Shown here: piece by piece, positions 34,928-44,190 of the stretch
How the letters are laid out: each line of letters starts with the position of its first letter
Position numbering within the stretch: the first letter of the stretch is position 1
DNA from: Ovoidimarina sp963698645
GTDB lineage: Bacteria > Pseudomonadota > Alphaproteobacteria > Rhodobacterales > Rhodobacteraceae
Length of the DNA stretch: 64,000 nt
Assembly: GCA_963698645.1 (NCBI GenBank)
Contig: CAVORP010000003.1
Location: 310,001 to 374,000, forward strand
Direction of reading: 5' to 3'
Translations under genes and position numbers: made by a program
The notes under the pieces: generated by a model
What the model saw: only the letters and a program-made list of their open reading frames with translations
Told to the model about the DNA's origin: nothing
Databases searched by the model: none

Positions 34928-36331
34928 ATGCGGTTTTATGGGTTTCATCTCGCTTTGGCGGCGGGGCTTTTGCACGCACATGTTGCAATTTCAGAGCCTT
35001 ACGAGGATGTGCATGAGTGCGATACCTACGCCGCACATCCCAACGATCCCAACCGCTGGGCGAAAGGCGTGGCGGATGAAGAGATCATTCCCGGACCTGC
35101 GGTGAAATACTGCCGCGACGCGGTCGCGGCCCATCCCGACACGCCCCGCTTCCAGTTTCAGCTCGGCCGCGCGCTCTGGGCCGCGAACCGACTGGAAGAG
35201 GGAACGGATGTCTTTCTCGCTCTCGAAGAGACCTTCGACTATGGCCCGGTATATGCCTATCTGGGTGATGCCTTTTTCTTCGGCATCGGCGGTGTCGAGC
35301 CCGACGCGGAACTGAGCGTCCAGCTCTACGAAGTGGCAGCCGCCGAAGGGTTCGCCCCGGCGCAAGACGCGCTCAACGCGCTGGCCGGGGTTGCAGATAC
35401 CGCCCCTGTTGCCTCCACTGTCCCCATCCCCGCACCGGAGGCCCAGGCCGCACAATTCATTCCCATCCCTCCCGAACAGGCGGCACCCCAGCCAGAGGCC
35501 CAGCCGGTCGAGATCGACTTCTCCACCTTCACCCAGCCCAAGGCGCTCAGCGCGCTGGCCAAGGGCGACCTCAGGGGCGTCAAGTCTGCGGGTCTGGGGA
35601 ATGCGCAACTGATGGGGCTGTCTTATTCCAAGCTCGATCTCTACCTCGTGGGCTTCAACGATCAGTTCTCGGGCACCTACAACTTCAAGGATCCAAGCTG
35701 TATCCAGATCTACAACCCCCGCGTCGCCAAGAAGCTCGAGCGCGAGGTGCTGAGCAAGATCACCGGGGGCGGCACGATCGAAGGGTCGGCTGCGGCCTCG
35801 ATCAACATGCTGCTGGGCACGATGCAGCAACTGCAATCGGGCAACATGATGGGCATGGTCGATCAGCAGCAGCAGGTCGACCTGATCAAGGAAGAAGGCG
35901 CCAAGGACGCGGCGAAGCTGATCCTTGGCTATGGATGCCAGAACCCGTCGGTGCAGAGGATCTATCTGAACGTGGCCGCCTATGTCCTGGGGACCTCACC
36001 GGTCGTTTCGGCCGAAGAGAAACAGCGGCAGGCTGAAGAGGCCGCGCGCAAGGCCGAGGCCGACCGAAAGCGCCGCGAGCAGGAGGCGAAACAGGCCGAG
36101 ATCAACCGGCAGGCCGCGCTGCGCACCGATGCCCGCAAAAGCTGCGAGGCGCAGTTCAAGCAGGCTGCGTTCTGCGTCTGCCTTGTGCAGGAACTGGACA
36201 ATGCCGGGATCGGTGAAGCCGACTGGAAGTTGCTGCAGGGCGAATTCAAGGCGGTGATCGGCCTCAAGGACACCTATCCGACGGTGCCCGCGGTCCTCAA
36301 AAGCTGCCGTGTGTCCGCATCCGGCAACTGA
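34928..36331 (+). CDS. Secreted protein with Sel1/TPR-like and coiled-coil regions
   Basis: A 467-residue exported protein. The signal peptide MRFYGFHLALAAGLLHAHVA precedes a helical repeat region (about 30-150, FQFQLGRALWAANRLEEG, VQLYEVAAAEGFAPAQDALN) like Sel1/TPR. Next come a Pro/Ala linker, a middle domain containing LSYSKLDLYLVGFNDQFSG, a Lys/Glu/Ala coiled coil (EEKQRQAEEAARKAEADRKR) and a Cys-containing end (CEAQFKQAAFCVCL). I know no function. GTGGGGG precedes ATG 34928. The next gene starts 34 bases on in the same direction. Confidence 0.6.
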   Translation: MRFYGFHLALAAGLLHAHVAISEPYEDVHECDTYAAHPNDPNRWAKGVADEEIIPGPAVKYCRDAVAAHPDTPRFQFQLGRALWAANRLEEGTDVFLALEETFDYGPVYAYLGDAFFFGIGGVEPDAELSVQLYEVAAAEGFAPAQDALNALAGVADTAPVASTVPIPAPEAQAAQFIPIPPEQAAPQPEAQPVEIDFSTFTQPKALSALAKGDLRGVKSAGLGNAQLMGLSYSKLDLYLVGFNDQFSGTYNFKDPSCIQIYNPRVAKKLEREVLSKITGGGTIEGSAAASINMLLGTMQQLQSGNMMGMVDQQQQVDLIKEEGAKDAAKLILGYGCQNPSVQRIYLNVAAYVLGTSPVVSAEEKQRQAEEAARKAEADRKRREQEAKQAEINRQAALRTDARKSCEAQFKQAAFCVCLVQELDNAGIGEADWKLLQGEFKAVIGLKDTYPTVPAVLKSCRVSASGN

Positions 36332-36365
36332 CACCCGAACGACAGCGACCGAAGCGGAGATCTCC

Positions 36366-38912
36366 TTGCGCCCTTCCAACCGAATGACCGCCCGACAGAC
36401 CCTGAACGCGCTCGCCTGCGCCATGGCCATCATCTCCGCTGGCGTTGCGGCCGAGGCCCAGAGCGCATGGCAGGTTCAGTCCGATCCGCAGCAGTATCAG
36501 ATCGCGGCCGCCCTTCCCGGGCAAGACGGCAATGCGCTCTCCTTCAACTGCACACGGCCCGGCGCGCCCTCCGCCTATCCCGACGGACGTCCGATCCGGC
36601 CGCATGCCCCGGGCAATCTGCTGTTTCTCCTGAACCCCAACACGTTCGGCGGCGGTTATGGGGCAGGGGTGCAGGCCCTGTTTTCCCTTTCGGTCGACGG
36701 AAGACCGGTGGGCGAGGCACCGATGATCCTCGCGATGCCGGAGGCCCAGCTTGCCACCAACGTGACCTACGATCACGCCCTGTTGGGCATCTTGCGCGCG
36801 GGCAATCTGCTCGAGATCACCGAAACGGCCCGTGGCCAGAAGCTGCAGGTCTCGCTGGCCGGTATCTCGGCCGCCCTTGATCAGGCCATCGCTCTCTGCC
36901 AGTCCCCGGTCGGTCAGGCCCCTGCGGCCGTTGCGGCAGCGCCCGGACAGGCGGTCAGCCCCAGCTTCGATTGCCGCCGTGCCTCGGCCCCGGCGGAACT
37001 GTCAATCTGCGCCAACCCCGGTTTGGCCGCGAAAGACAATCGGCTCGATCAGGCCTACAAGGCGGCGATGGCCGCAACCACCGGCCAGCAATCGACCCAG
37101 ATCAGATTGACGCAGCGCGAATGGCTCCGTGCGCGGGACAATTGCCGTGCTGATGTGGCCTGCATCGACCAGCAGATGAATACCCGCCTCGCCTTTCTCC
37201 AGTCCATAGCCCCGCCTGCCGCTGCCGCGCCCGTCGGAGCCTCCCAAGGTGCTGCGCCGCAGCAGGCCGCCGCAGGCGCCACCGCGATCCCTGTCCCGCA
37301 GGCCATGTGGTACGGCAGCCTGTCCTGCCGGCGGATCAAGGATGTCGAGGCGGAATTCACAATCACCGGCCGCAACCCGCAAGGCCAGTATCAGGCGGTG
37401 CTCAAGACCGGGACCCCGGCAAGCCTGTCGCAGGGCACATCCGAGATCAATTATCTGGGTGAGGATTCGGGCCCAAACGCGATCCGCTTCGTCGTCGAAC
37501 GCCAGGTGCGCGGCGGAATGGGCATGGCGCGGGCGGCGGGTTTCGTCTTCGACACCGCGGCGGGGACGGGACGTTTCGACGGTGGCGATTGCCAAAGTCT
37601 TGCGCTTGAGCGCGTGACGGCCGCCTCGCCGCGGATGCGTTCGATCGTGCCGCGGCCCGCGAGCGGAGGATCCTTCTATGCCGCCACGACCGACCGCGCC
37701 AAGTGCGAGGCGCTCATCGCCTGGGCAGGACGGCTCGAGGCCGAATTCCCGGATATCGATTTCTACCGCACGCCCAATGGCCCTGAATTCTCGCGCACCA
37801 AGATCAAGATCTTCGGCGACGAGGATTTCGTTCCGGTCTTCGGCGCGCCCTTCGATGTGCTGGACTACGACACGCGGGTCGCGGTGCGGACCTTCGCCGA
37901 TCGGACCTGTGCGCAGGATCCCTTCGTTCGCGACAGGATGGAGACCTACCGGGCCGCGGCACAGCGCCCCATCGCCGGTGGCGGCCGGTCCAACGAACTG
38001 ACCTCGGATGGCTATACCTCAACCGTCTTCGCCGTCCGCAAGCTGCGCGAGATCCGGCAGGCGGCGCAGGAACTGGCCCAGACCGGCGCCCGTCCGGGCA
38101 AATCCTTCTCGGGCACCGTCGCGCGGCTCGAACAGACCCGCGCCTCGATCAATGATCGCTCGGGTCTCTTGTGGCCCAGCGAACGCAAGGCACTGGCCGA
38201 CAGGATCGACGCCGCGATTGCGGGACTCGCAGCAGCAGAAGCGGGGAAACAGGTGGCAGAGGTGCTGAGCATTCGCGAGGCAGGGAGCGCGGTCCAACGC
38301 TCCGACGCGGCCCTGCGCCAGATCCGCAACCAGTTCGGAAAATACCTGCCCGCCGCAGAGCGCGCAGCGTTCGAGAAACAAGTCACCGAGTTTCGTAATC
38401 TGGCCGCCGAGGCCATTCTCGCCCCGCTGATCCAGGCCGCCGAGACCGCCCCGAAAGACCTTGCTGCAACGCGGGACCTGGCCCAGCAGGCCAAGACGCC
38501 ACCCAACCGGCTGAGTGTGCTGTCCACGACAGAGAAGGACCGGTTTGCGAAAGCCTATGACGCCGCGGTCGCAAGCCGCCTGTCGGCGCTCGTGGAGGAC
38601 CGTATCGCAAAACTCGCGGCCCTTCCCGCCAGCAAGGACGGGCTTTTCGCCTCCTCCGAATGGGCAAGGGCGTTCGAGGCCGATTTCACCCCCTTTGAGG
38701 CGCGCGCTGCGGTGCGCGAGGCATGGTCCTCCTTCGTGGAAAAGCGCGCGCTGTTTCTGGAAGCGGCCCTGCCCACTTTCGAAGAGGAGCTTGCGACGGC
38801 CGCGACGGCGCAGGAGGTGGAGGAGGTCTTTGCCACATATCTCGACTGGCCGGGCGACGAATCCCTTCCCGTCTATCTGGAATACGAGCTTCTCAAGGCG
38901 CTTGCCGAATAG
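36366..38912 (+). CDS. Large secreted protein with LprI-like (DUF1311) domain
   Basis: About 848 residues, exported (signal peptide ends VAAEAQS). An N-terminal beta-rich region is followed at about residues 200-285 by a DUF1311/lysozyme-inhibitor-LprI-like domain: SFDCRRASAPAELSIC, LDQAYKAAM and REWLRARDNCRADVACID, with four Cys. The C-terminal half is mostly helical. Start is read as TTG 36366 because GGAG lies 7 bases upstream; ATG 36384 gives a shorter signal peptide. It forms a pair with the preceding secreted protein. LprI domains inhibit lysozyme in mycobacteria; that role here is only a possibility. Confidence 0.6.
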   Translation: MRPSNRMTARQTLNALACAMAIISAGVAAEAQSAWQVQSDPQQYQIAAALPGQDGNALSFNCTRPGAPSAYPDGRPIRPHAPGNLLFLLNPNTFGGGYGAGVQALFSLSVDGRPVGEAPMILAMPEAQLATNVTYDHALLGILRAGNLLEITETARGQKLQVSLAGISAALDQAIALCQSPVGQAPAAVAAAPGQAVSPSFDCRRASAPAELSICANPGLAAKDNRLDQAYKAAMAATTGQQSTQIRLTQREWLRARDNCRADVACIDQQMNTRLAFLQSIAPPAAAAPVGASQGAAPQQAAAGATAIPVPQAMWYGSLSCRRIKDVEAEFTITGRNPQGQYQAVLKTGTPASLSQGTSEINYLGEDSGPNAIRFVVERQVRGGMGMARAAGFVFDTAAGTGRFDGGDCQSLALERVTAASPRMRSIVPRPASGGSFYAATTDRAKCEALIAWAGRLEAEFPDIDFYRTPNGPEFSRTKIKIFGDEDFVPVFGAPFDVLDYDTRVAVRTFADRTCAQDPFVRDRMETYRAAAQRPIAGGGRSNELTSDGYTSTVFAVRKLREIRQAAQELAQTGARPGKSFSGTVARLEQTRASINDRSGLLWPSERKALADRIDAAIAGLAAAEAGKQVAEVLSIREAGSAVQRSDAALRQIRNQFGKYLPAAERAAFEKQVTEFRNLAAEAILAPLIQAAETAPKDLAATRDLAQQAKTPPNRLSVLSTTEKDRFAKAYDAAVASRLSALVEDRIAKLAALPASKDGLFASSEWARAFEADFTPFEARAAVREAWSSFVEKRALFLEAALPTFEEELATAATAQEVEEVFATYLDWPGDESLPVYLEYELLKALAE

Positions 38913-38924
38913 CCGGGCAGCGGT

Positions 38925-39962
38925 TCAGCGGGTTCCGCCTCTGGTCAACCGTAGAAGGATCGGCGGCACCAGCATGTTGGTCATGAAGGATCGCACGAAC
39001 TGGAACCCCGCGACCACGGCGGTGGCGCCACCGATGGCCTTCGAGGTGGCGATCATTTCGCCCAAACCACCGGGGGCAAGGCCCAGCACCAGCGAGGCGC
39101 GGTCGGCCGCGACCCAACCCGACAAGAGCGGGGCGGCGACATAGGTCATCGTCGCGATCAGCGCCAGACCGGTCAGAACCGCCACCCCCGCGATCACCGG
39201 CACCCGCGCAAGATCTGCCACCCTGAGGCGCGTGCCCAGCCCGAAACCGATCCCGATCTGCGCCGCGACAAGGAGGGGCGGGGGCAGGGGGCGAAGCGCA
39301 TATCCCGCCGCGACCAGAACAATGCCCACGATCATCGGCATCAGGATCCACGGGTTCAAAAGCCCCATTCGGCTGAAGAGATATGCAAGCCCGGCCCCCC
39401 CGGCGAGACAGGCCAGCAACGCGGCATAGCTCGCCCCCTCGGCGATCTGAACCGGTGGCGGTGCCATCGCGGAAAGGTGCAGGATGATGGGGATCGAGAT
39501 CACGACCAGAACCACCCGCAGCGTATGCACCACCACCACAACCTCGGTCCGCGCGCCGATGTCATGAGCCAGCGAGGCCATCTCGGCCATCCCGGCGGGC
39601 AGCACCGACAGCGCGGCGGTGGTCCGGTCCACGCCGGTGAGCCGCGCGAAGGGCCAGATCAACGCGGCCCCCGCCAGATTGGCCAGAACCGCCGCGACGA
39701 TCATCGCGGGCAGCAGACCCAGCATCGTCTCAAGGATATCGGGTGTCAGCACCGCCGCCGCCGCCGTTCCGATCAGCACCTGACCCGCGCGCCGGACGGT
39801 TGTGGCTTGCGCCGCGGGGCCCAGAAGGTTCGTGGCGATCGCGCCGCCCGCCATCGCGCCAAGGATCCAGCCCAGCGGTACCTGCAACAGGGTCAGAAAC
39901 CCTCCAAGGGCCGAGGCCAGTAGCAGTCCTGCACACAGGGCCAGACGCGGCCGCGCCGTCAC
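38925..39962 (-). CDS. AbrB-family (ammonia monooxygenase-like) membrane protein
   Basis: A 345-residue polytopic inner-membrane protein with about ten hydrophobic segments in two related halves (the LQVPLGWILGAMAGGAIATN and LAGGAGLAYLFSRM regions), matching the family often annotated AbrB/putative ammonia monooxygenase. Despite the name it is neither a DNA-binding AbrB nor an oxygenase; a transport role is likely. GTG 39962 overlaps the SDR stop (GTGA). As last gene of the Tct operon it may move a related acid, but this is inference. Confidence 0.75.
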   Translation of the reverse strand: MTARPRLALCAGLLLASALGGFLTLLQVPLGWILGAMAGGAIATNLLGPAAQATTVRRAGQVLIGTAAAAVLTPDILETMLGLLPAMIVAAVLANLAGAALIWPFARLTGVDRTTAALSVLPAGMAEMASLAHDIGARTEVVVVVHTLRVVLVVISIPIILHLSAMAPPPVQIAEGASYAALLACLAGGAGLAYLFSRMGLLNPWILMPMIVGIVLVAAGYALRPLPPPLLVAAQIGIGFGLGTRLRVADLARVPVIAGVAVLTGLALIATMTYVAAPLLSGWVAADRASLVLGLAPGGLGEMIATSKAIGGATAVVAGFQFVRSFMTNMLVPPILLRLTRGGTR

Positions 39963-40715
39963 GACAGATAGGCCCCGCCATTCACATGCAGGGTTTCCCC
40001 GGTGACATAGCGCGCGCCGGGGCCCGCCAGATAGGCCACCGCCTCGGCCACTTCCTCGGGCCGCCCGCGGCGCCCCACAAGGTTCTTGCGCGACCCGCGA
40101 TGCTTCGGCTCCGCCCCCCCGGCGGCTGCATGGCGCTCGGTGTCGATCATCCCCGGCACGACGCAATTCACCGTGATTCCGTGGAGGGCAAGGTCGTGGG
40201 CCATGGCTTTGGTCAACCCCACCACGCCCGCCTTCGCCGCGACCACATGGGCGCGATGCTCTGCCCCCATATGCGCGGTCATGCCGCCGATGTTCACGAT
40301 TGCAGCCTGATCGCTGGCCTTCAGGGCCTCGAGCACTGCCTGCGAAACCAGAAACACGCTGTCGAGGCACGTCGCCATAACCTGCCGCCAGGTTTCATAC
40401 GTGATTTCTTCGAAGGCGTCTTCGGGCCGGATCGCGGCATTGTTGACAACGATATCCAACCGCCCAAAGGCAAGCGGCTGCCTCGGTCACTACCCGCTTC
40501 GCCGTCTCCGGGTCGCCCAGATCGCCGGAGACAAGTGCTGCCCGTGCGCCCGCTGCCTTGACCGCCGCCACGCTCTCGGCCCCGGCCGCCGCGTCGCGGG
40601 CGACGTGGATCACCACATCCGCCCCGCGCTCCGCCATGGCCACCGCGATTGCCCGCCCGATATTGCGCGAGGCACCTGTCACAAAGCACACCCGCCCCTT
40701 CAAATCGCCGGTCAC
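39959..40715 (-). CDS. SDR-family oxidoreductase (one frameshift)
   Basis: About 251 residues, a classical short-chain dehydrogenase fold: VTGASRNIGRAIAVAMAERG (NAD(P) loop), DIVVNNAAIRP, GITVNCVVPGMIDTERH and the closing VTGETLHVNGGAYLS. The usual catalytic Tyr of YxxxK is replaced: the sequence is HRAHVVAAKAGVVGLTKA, with Val four before the Lys. The frame changes near 40472 (GCTTGCC, one extra base). Its ATG overlaps the MmgE stop by 4 bases, and its stop overlaps the AbrB start. Substrate unknown; probably the same pathway as the PrpD enzymes. Confidence 0.82.
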
Positions 40716-42085
40716 GCGCGCAATCCTCGGATCAGGGAAAAGTCGCCCTCCATCGCGCCGATCCGGTTGCAGATATCAAGGATCGCGTCGGCGGTGTCCA
40801 ATTTCCCGAAGGCCACGTTCGCCCGGAATTTTGCATCGATTTCTTCGCGCGTCAGCGGCTCTTCGATCCCGCCGCGCATATGGCCCTGGTTGATCTCCTC
40901 GACGCTGCCATCGGCATAGTCGATCCGGATATGCCCGGTAAAGGCAGCGGGATAGGGGTTCTCTGGGTCGATTTCGAAGCCAACCTTGCCCGCGATCTCC
41001 AGAAGCGCCGGGTCGGCGATTCCTTCGGGTGTGAAATCGGCCAGATCGGCATGCCCCCGCACAAGGCCCAGGGCAACCCCGTAAGGGACCGAGAATTTCG
41101 CGGCATAATCCGTGGGCGGGCGGCGCTTGAGCGCAAGTGGCTCCCACAGTCGGTGCACGATCCCTTCGGCGGTCTTGCAGGTGATACTCTTGATCCCGTC
41201 CAGCCGGACGCCCCGCGCCTTCAGGCCGATGGCGCAATCGATATAGGGCTGGATCATGGTCCCGCAGGGATATGGCTTGAAGGTAATCGTGTCGCAGACC
41301 CACCGCTGCCCAAGATCGTCAAACAGCATCTGCGGCTGCGGTTCGACCGGGTGGGCGAAGCCCGAGAATGCGCCATGTTTGCCCTCGAACACCCATTTCG
41401 GCCCGACGAACCCTGCCGCGGCAAGCGCGTGCGCCCGCAGCCCCGATTGCGCGGCCCAGCCGGGATGCATTCGCTTGGTCCAGCTTCCGTCGCCCAGATA
41501 TTCGATGATCCCCGAGGCCATGCTGCCCGCGATGCCCAGCGCATGGGCCGTGGTTTTCGCATCGGCCCGGCAGGCCACGCAGATCCCGAAGGTCGCGGCA
41601 AAGGCACCCAGAACGGCGGTGGGGTGAAAGCCCGCCTTGTGCACGCCCTTGGGCAGTGTCAGGGCAAGCCTGCACAAAAGCTCGGTGCCCGCCGCCATGC
41701 CAAGGATCACCCGGTCATTGGTGAGCTTGTGGGTCTCGGCCGCGGCCAGAAGCGCCGGCACGATCACAACGCCCGAATGCACCGGACCGCCCTCGAACGT
41801 ATCGTCGAAATCCTCGCCATGGGACGCGGTCCCGTTAATCAGGGCAGCACTTGACGCCGCCGCGCCGCCGGGCTGGGCGATCACAGTGAAGTCCCCGGGC
41901 TCCGAGGCGGCGATGACCGAGCCCACGTAATCCGTGGCTCGCGCCGCGAGGCACAGCCCGACGATATCCACAAGGATGTCGCGCATCTTGGCCCGCGTGG
42001 CCTCCGGTAGGTCGCCTGGAGCAAGCGACGCGCCCCATGCGGCAAGCTGTTCCGAAATGCTGTGATCTGGCGACATGCTGTTCAT
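40712..42085 (-). CDS. MmgE/PrpD-family enzyme, copy 1
   Basis: A 457-residue cytoplasmic protein of the MmgE/PrpD family (2-methylcitrate dehydratase, cis-aconitate decarboxylase, iminodisuccinate epimerase). Marks are ALINGTASHGEDFDDTFEGG, GWAAQSGLRAHALAAAGF and FKPYPCGTMIQPYIDC. The family handles tri- or dicarboxylates without cofactor. Placement between tctA and an SDR suggests action on the imported acid. The exact reaction cannot be told: no prpB/prpC is present, so propionate metabolism is unlikely. It follows tctA by 3 bases. Confidence 0.85.
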   Translation of the reverse strand: MNSMSPDHSISEQLAAWGASLAPGDLPEATRAKMRDILVDIVGLCLAARATDYVGSVIAASEPGDFTVIAQPGGAAASSAALINGTASHGEDFDDTFEGGPVHSGVVIVPALLAAAETHKLTNDRVILGMAAGTELLCRLALTLPKGVHKAGFHPTAVLGAFAATFGICVACRADAKTTAHALGIAGSMASGIIEYLGDGSWTKRMHPGWAAQSGLRAHALAAAGFVGPKWVFEGKHGAFSGFAHPVEPQPQMLFDDLGQRWVCDTITFKPYPCGTMIQPYIDCAIGLKARGVRLDGIKSITCKTAEGIVHRLWEPLALKRRPPTDYAAKFSVPYGVALGLVRGHADLADFTPEGIADPALLEIAGKVGFEIDPENPYPAAFTGHIRIDYADGSVEEINQGHMRGGIEEPLTREEIDAKFRANVAFGKLDTADAILDICNRIGAMEGDFSLIRGLRA

Positions 42086-42088
42086 GGC

Positions 42089-43603
42089 TTACCCGTCCGT
42101 CCCTTCCGAGAATGTCTTGCGCTCCTGCTTGCGCAGTCCGTCCCAAAGACGCTTGCCGATGGAGCCGAAGATGAACAGCGCCGAAACCGACAGAAGCGCC
42201 AGCGAGATGCGATCGTCGAAGAAAATCGAATAATCGTCACCCGAGATCACCAGCGACCGGCGGAAACTGCTCTCGACCAGATACCCCAGCACAAGCCCCA
42301 GAACCGTCGGCAGGAAGGGGAATTTCAGCATCCGCATCAGAAAGCCCACGACGCCCGCCGCCAGCATGATCGACAGATCGAACAGGCTGTTATGGATCGA
42401 ATAGATGCCCGACAGGATCAGCGCAAAGATGAAGGCGTTCAGATAGGGCCGGGGGCGGTTCACGATCCAGATACAGACCGGCAACAGCGCCATGCCGATA
42501 AACAGAAGGCCAACTGCCGCCGTGAACAGACCGGCATAAAGACCATAGACGATCTCGCCCGAACGCTGGAACAGCATCGGACCCGGCACGATCCCGTGGA
42601 TCAGAAAACCGCCCAGAAGGATCGCGGTGGAGTTCGAGCCGGGAATGCCGAAGGACAAAAGCGGCACCAGTGCGGTCTCCGCCACCGCGTTATTCGCCGT
42701 CTCCGGCGCGGCGATCCCTTCGGGCGAGCCCTTGCCGAATTCGTCCGGGTACTTCGACCAGCGCCGCGCCTCGTTATAGGACATGAAAGACGCGATGGTG
42801 CCACCCGCGCCCGGCATCACGCCTTCGAAGGTGCCGATTACCCCGCCAATGCTCTGCGGGCGGATCAGCCGTTTTTTCAGCGCCCGCGACGGAAACTCGA
42901 TCCGGGGCCGGGTGGTGACCCGCGCGCTCTCGCCGCGCTTCGAGACCTGCGCAAGAAGTTCGCTCATGGCGAAGAGACCGACCATGACCATCACCGGCGC
43001 GATGCCACCCAGAAGGTCGGAGGATCCAAAGGTAAAGCGCGTGCCGCCAGTTACCGGGTCGGTGCCGATCGTTGCCACCATCAGGCCCAGAACCGCCGCG
43101 ATCAGACCCTTGATCAGAGAATCCCCCGAAAGCGTGGCGATCACGCTCAGGCCCAGAATGCCCAACGCGAAATAGGCGGGCGGTGTGAACGACAGGGCCA
43201 CCGCCGCCAAGGGCTTCGACAGAAGCATCAGCATGGCCAGGCCAAAGAGACTGCCCAGAACGCCGGAGTAGAGCGAAATTCCAAGCGCCAGGCCGGCCTT
43301 GCCCTGCTTGTTCATCTCGTAGCCGTCAAGCACGGTGGCGGCTGCGGCATTTGTGCCCGGTGTGCGGATCAGGATCGCCGGAACCGACCCCCCGTATTCC
43401 GCCCCCACATAGGTCGCGGCCAGAAGTACGATCGCCGCCGTCGGCTCCATCGTGTAGGTGAACGGCAGCAGCAGCGCCATCGTGATCGATGGCGAAATCC
43501 CCGGAAGCGCGCCACCGATGATGCCCCATGTGACACCGATCAGCGCCGCGATGACGATATGATAATCAAGCAGATAGGCCGCTGAGGTCAGTATTGTGTC
43601 CAC
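42089..43603 (-). CDS. tctA: Tripartite tricarboxylate transporter large permease TctA
   Basis: A 504-residue inner-membrane protein with about 12 hydrophobic segments. Family motifs are WGIIGGALPGISPSITMALL near residue 25, YVGAEYGGSVPAILIRTPGT and the second-half FGIPGSNSTAILLGGF. It is the ion-coupled channel of the Tct system. GTG 43603 has GGAG upstream. It lies after tctB by 41 bases and leads the MmgE gene. Confidence 0.93.
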   Translation of the reverse strand: MDTILTSAAYLLDYHIVIAALIGVTWGIIGGALPGISPSITMALLLPFTYTMEPTAAIVLLAATYVGAEYGGSVPAILIRTPGTNAAAATVLDGYEMNKQGKAGLALGISLYSGVLGSLFGLAMLMLLSKPLAAVALSFTPPAYFALGILGLSVIATLSGDSLIKGLIAAVLGLMVATIGTDPVTGGTRFTFGSSDLLGGIAPVMVMVGLFAMSELLAQVSKRGESARVTTRPRIEFPSRALKKRLIRPQSIGGVIGTFEGVMPGAGGTIASFMSYNEARRWSKYPDEFGKGSPEGIAAPETANNAVAETALVPLLSFGIPGSNSTAILLGGFLIHGIVPGPMLFQRSGEIVYGLYAGLFTAAVGLLFIGMALLPVCIWIVNRPRPYLNAFIFALILSGIYSIHNSLFDLSIMLAAGVVGFLMRMLKFPFLPTVLGLVLGYLVESSFRRSLVISGDDYSIFFDDRISLALLSVSALFIFGSIGKRLWDGLRKQERKTFSEGTDG

Positions 43604-43644
43604 GGGACGCGCTCCGGTTCAGGGAAAGGTCGGTGAGTGACGGT

Positions 43645-44127
43645 TCAAAGTCCGAGATAGGTCAGAAGACCGGGTGGCATCGACACGCCGAGGACGAACA
43701 CGAACAGCGCCCAGAGAACCACCCCGCCAAAGGCCGAGACGGCCAGAACCTTGGCTGAGGGCCGTTCGCCGTGATAGATCATCGTTGCCGCGATCAGCAG
43801 CATCATCGATAGAAGATAACCCAGCGATTTGACGATCAGCAGGTAAAGGATGCCGATCCCCAGAAGCCCCGCGGCCCATGCGATGCGGCGGCCCTGGTCG
43901 TTCCACTCGCCTGCCATCTCGCTGCGCCACCGCGTCACCAGTGTGACAAGGCACAGCGCGATCCCCAGACCGACAAGGACCCAGCCATAGGCCTTGGGCA
44001 TGCCTCCGGGCCCCACCAGATCGTCAAGCGCACTCGACCGAAGGTCATAGGCGAAACTCAGATAGAAGACGCCGATCAGGACGGCGACGACGCCGCCTAC
44101 GAAGTCACGGCTCAGGATGGACTGCAT
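43645..44127 (-). CDS. tctB: Tripartite tricarboxylate transporter small permease TctB
   Basis: A 160-residue membrane protein with four hydrophobic segments, the usual TctB topology. The start is DFVGGVVAVLIGVFYLSFAY, and a PGGMPKAYGWVLVGLG segment is typical. AAGGGGG precedes ATG 44127. It lies between tctC and tctA. Confidence 0.88.
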   Translation of the reverse strand: MQSILSRDFVGGVVAVLIGVFYLSFAYDLRSSALDDLVGPGGMPKAYGWVLVGLGIALCLVTLVTRWRSEMAGEWNDQGRRIAWAAGLLGIGILYLLIVKSLGYLLSMMLLIAATMIYHGERPSAKVLAVSAFGGVVLWALFVFVLGVSMPPGLLTYLGL

Positions 44128-44146
44128 GCTGGGACCCCCTTGAATG

Positions 44147-44178
44147 AAAACGCCCGCGCCCGATCAGGGGCGCGGGCG
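44147..44178 (-). terminator. Attenuating terminator between tctC and tctB
   Basis: CGCCCGCGCCC (44151-44161) pairs with GGGCGCGGGCG (44168-44178). On the minus strand it is followed by TTTT. It lies 13 bases after the tctC stop and before tctB, fitting a higher level of binding protein than permease. Confidence 0.75.
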
Positions 44179-44190
44179 CGGCACTTCGGC

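Noticed and set aside
38925..39962. AbrB as a DNA-binding transition-state regulator, or an ammonia monooxygenase
   Set aside because: The protein is polytopic and hydrophobic; the names are historical annotation carry-over.
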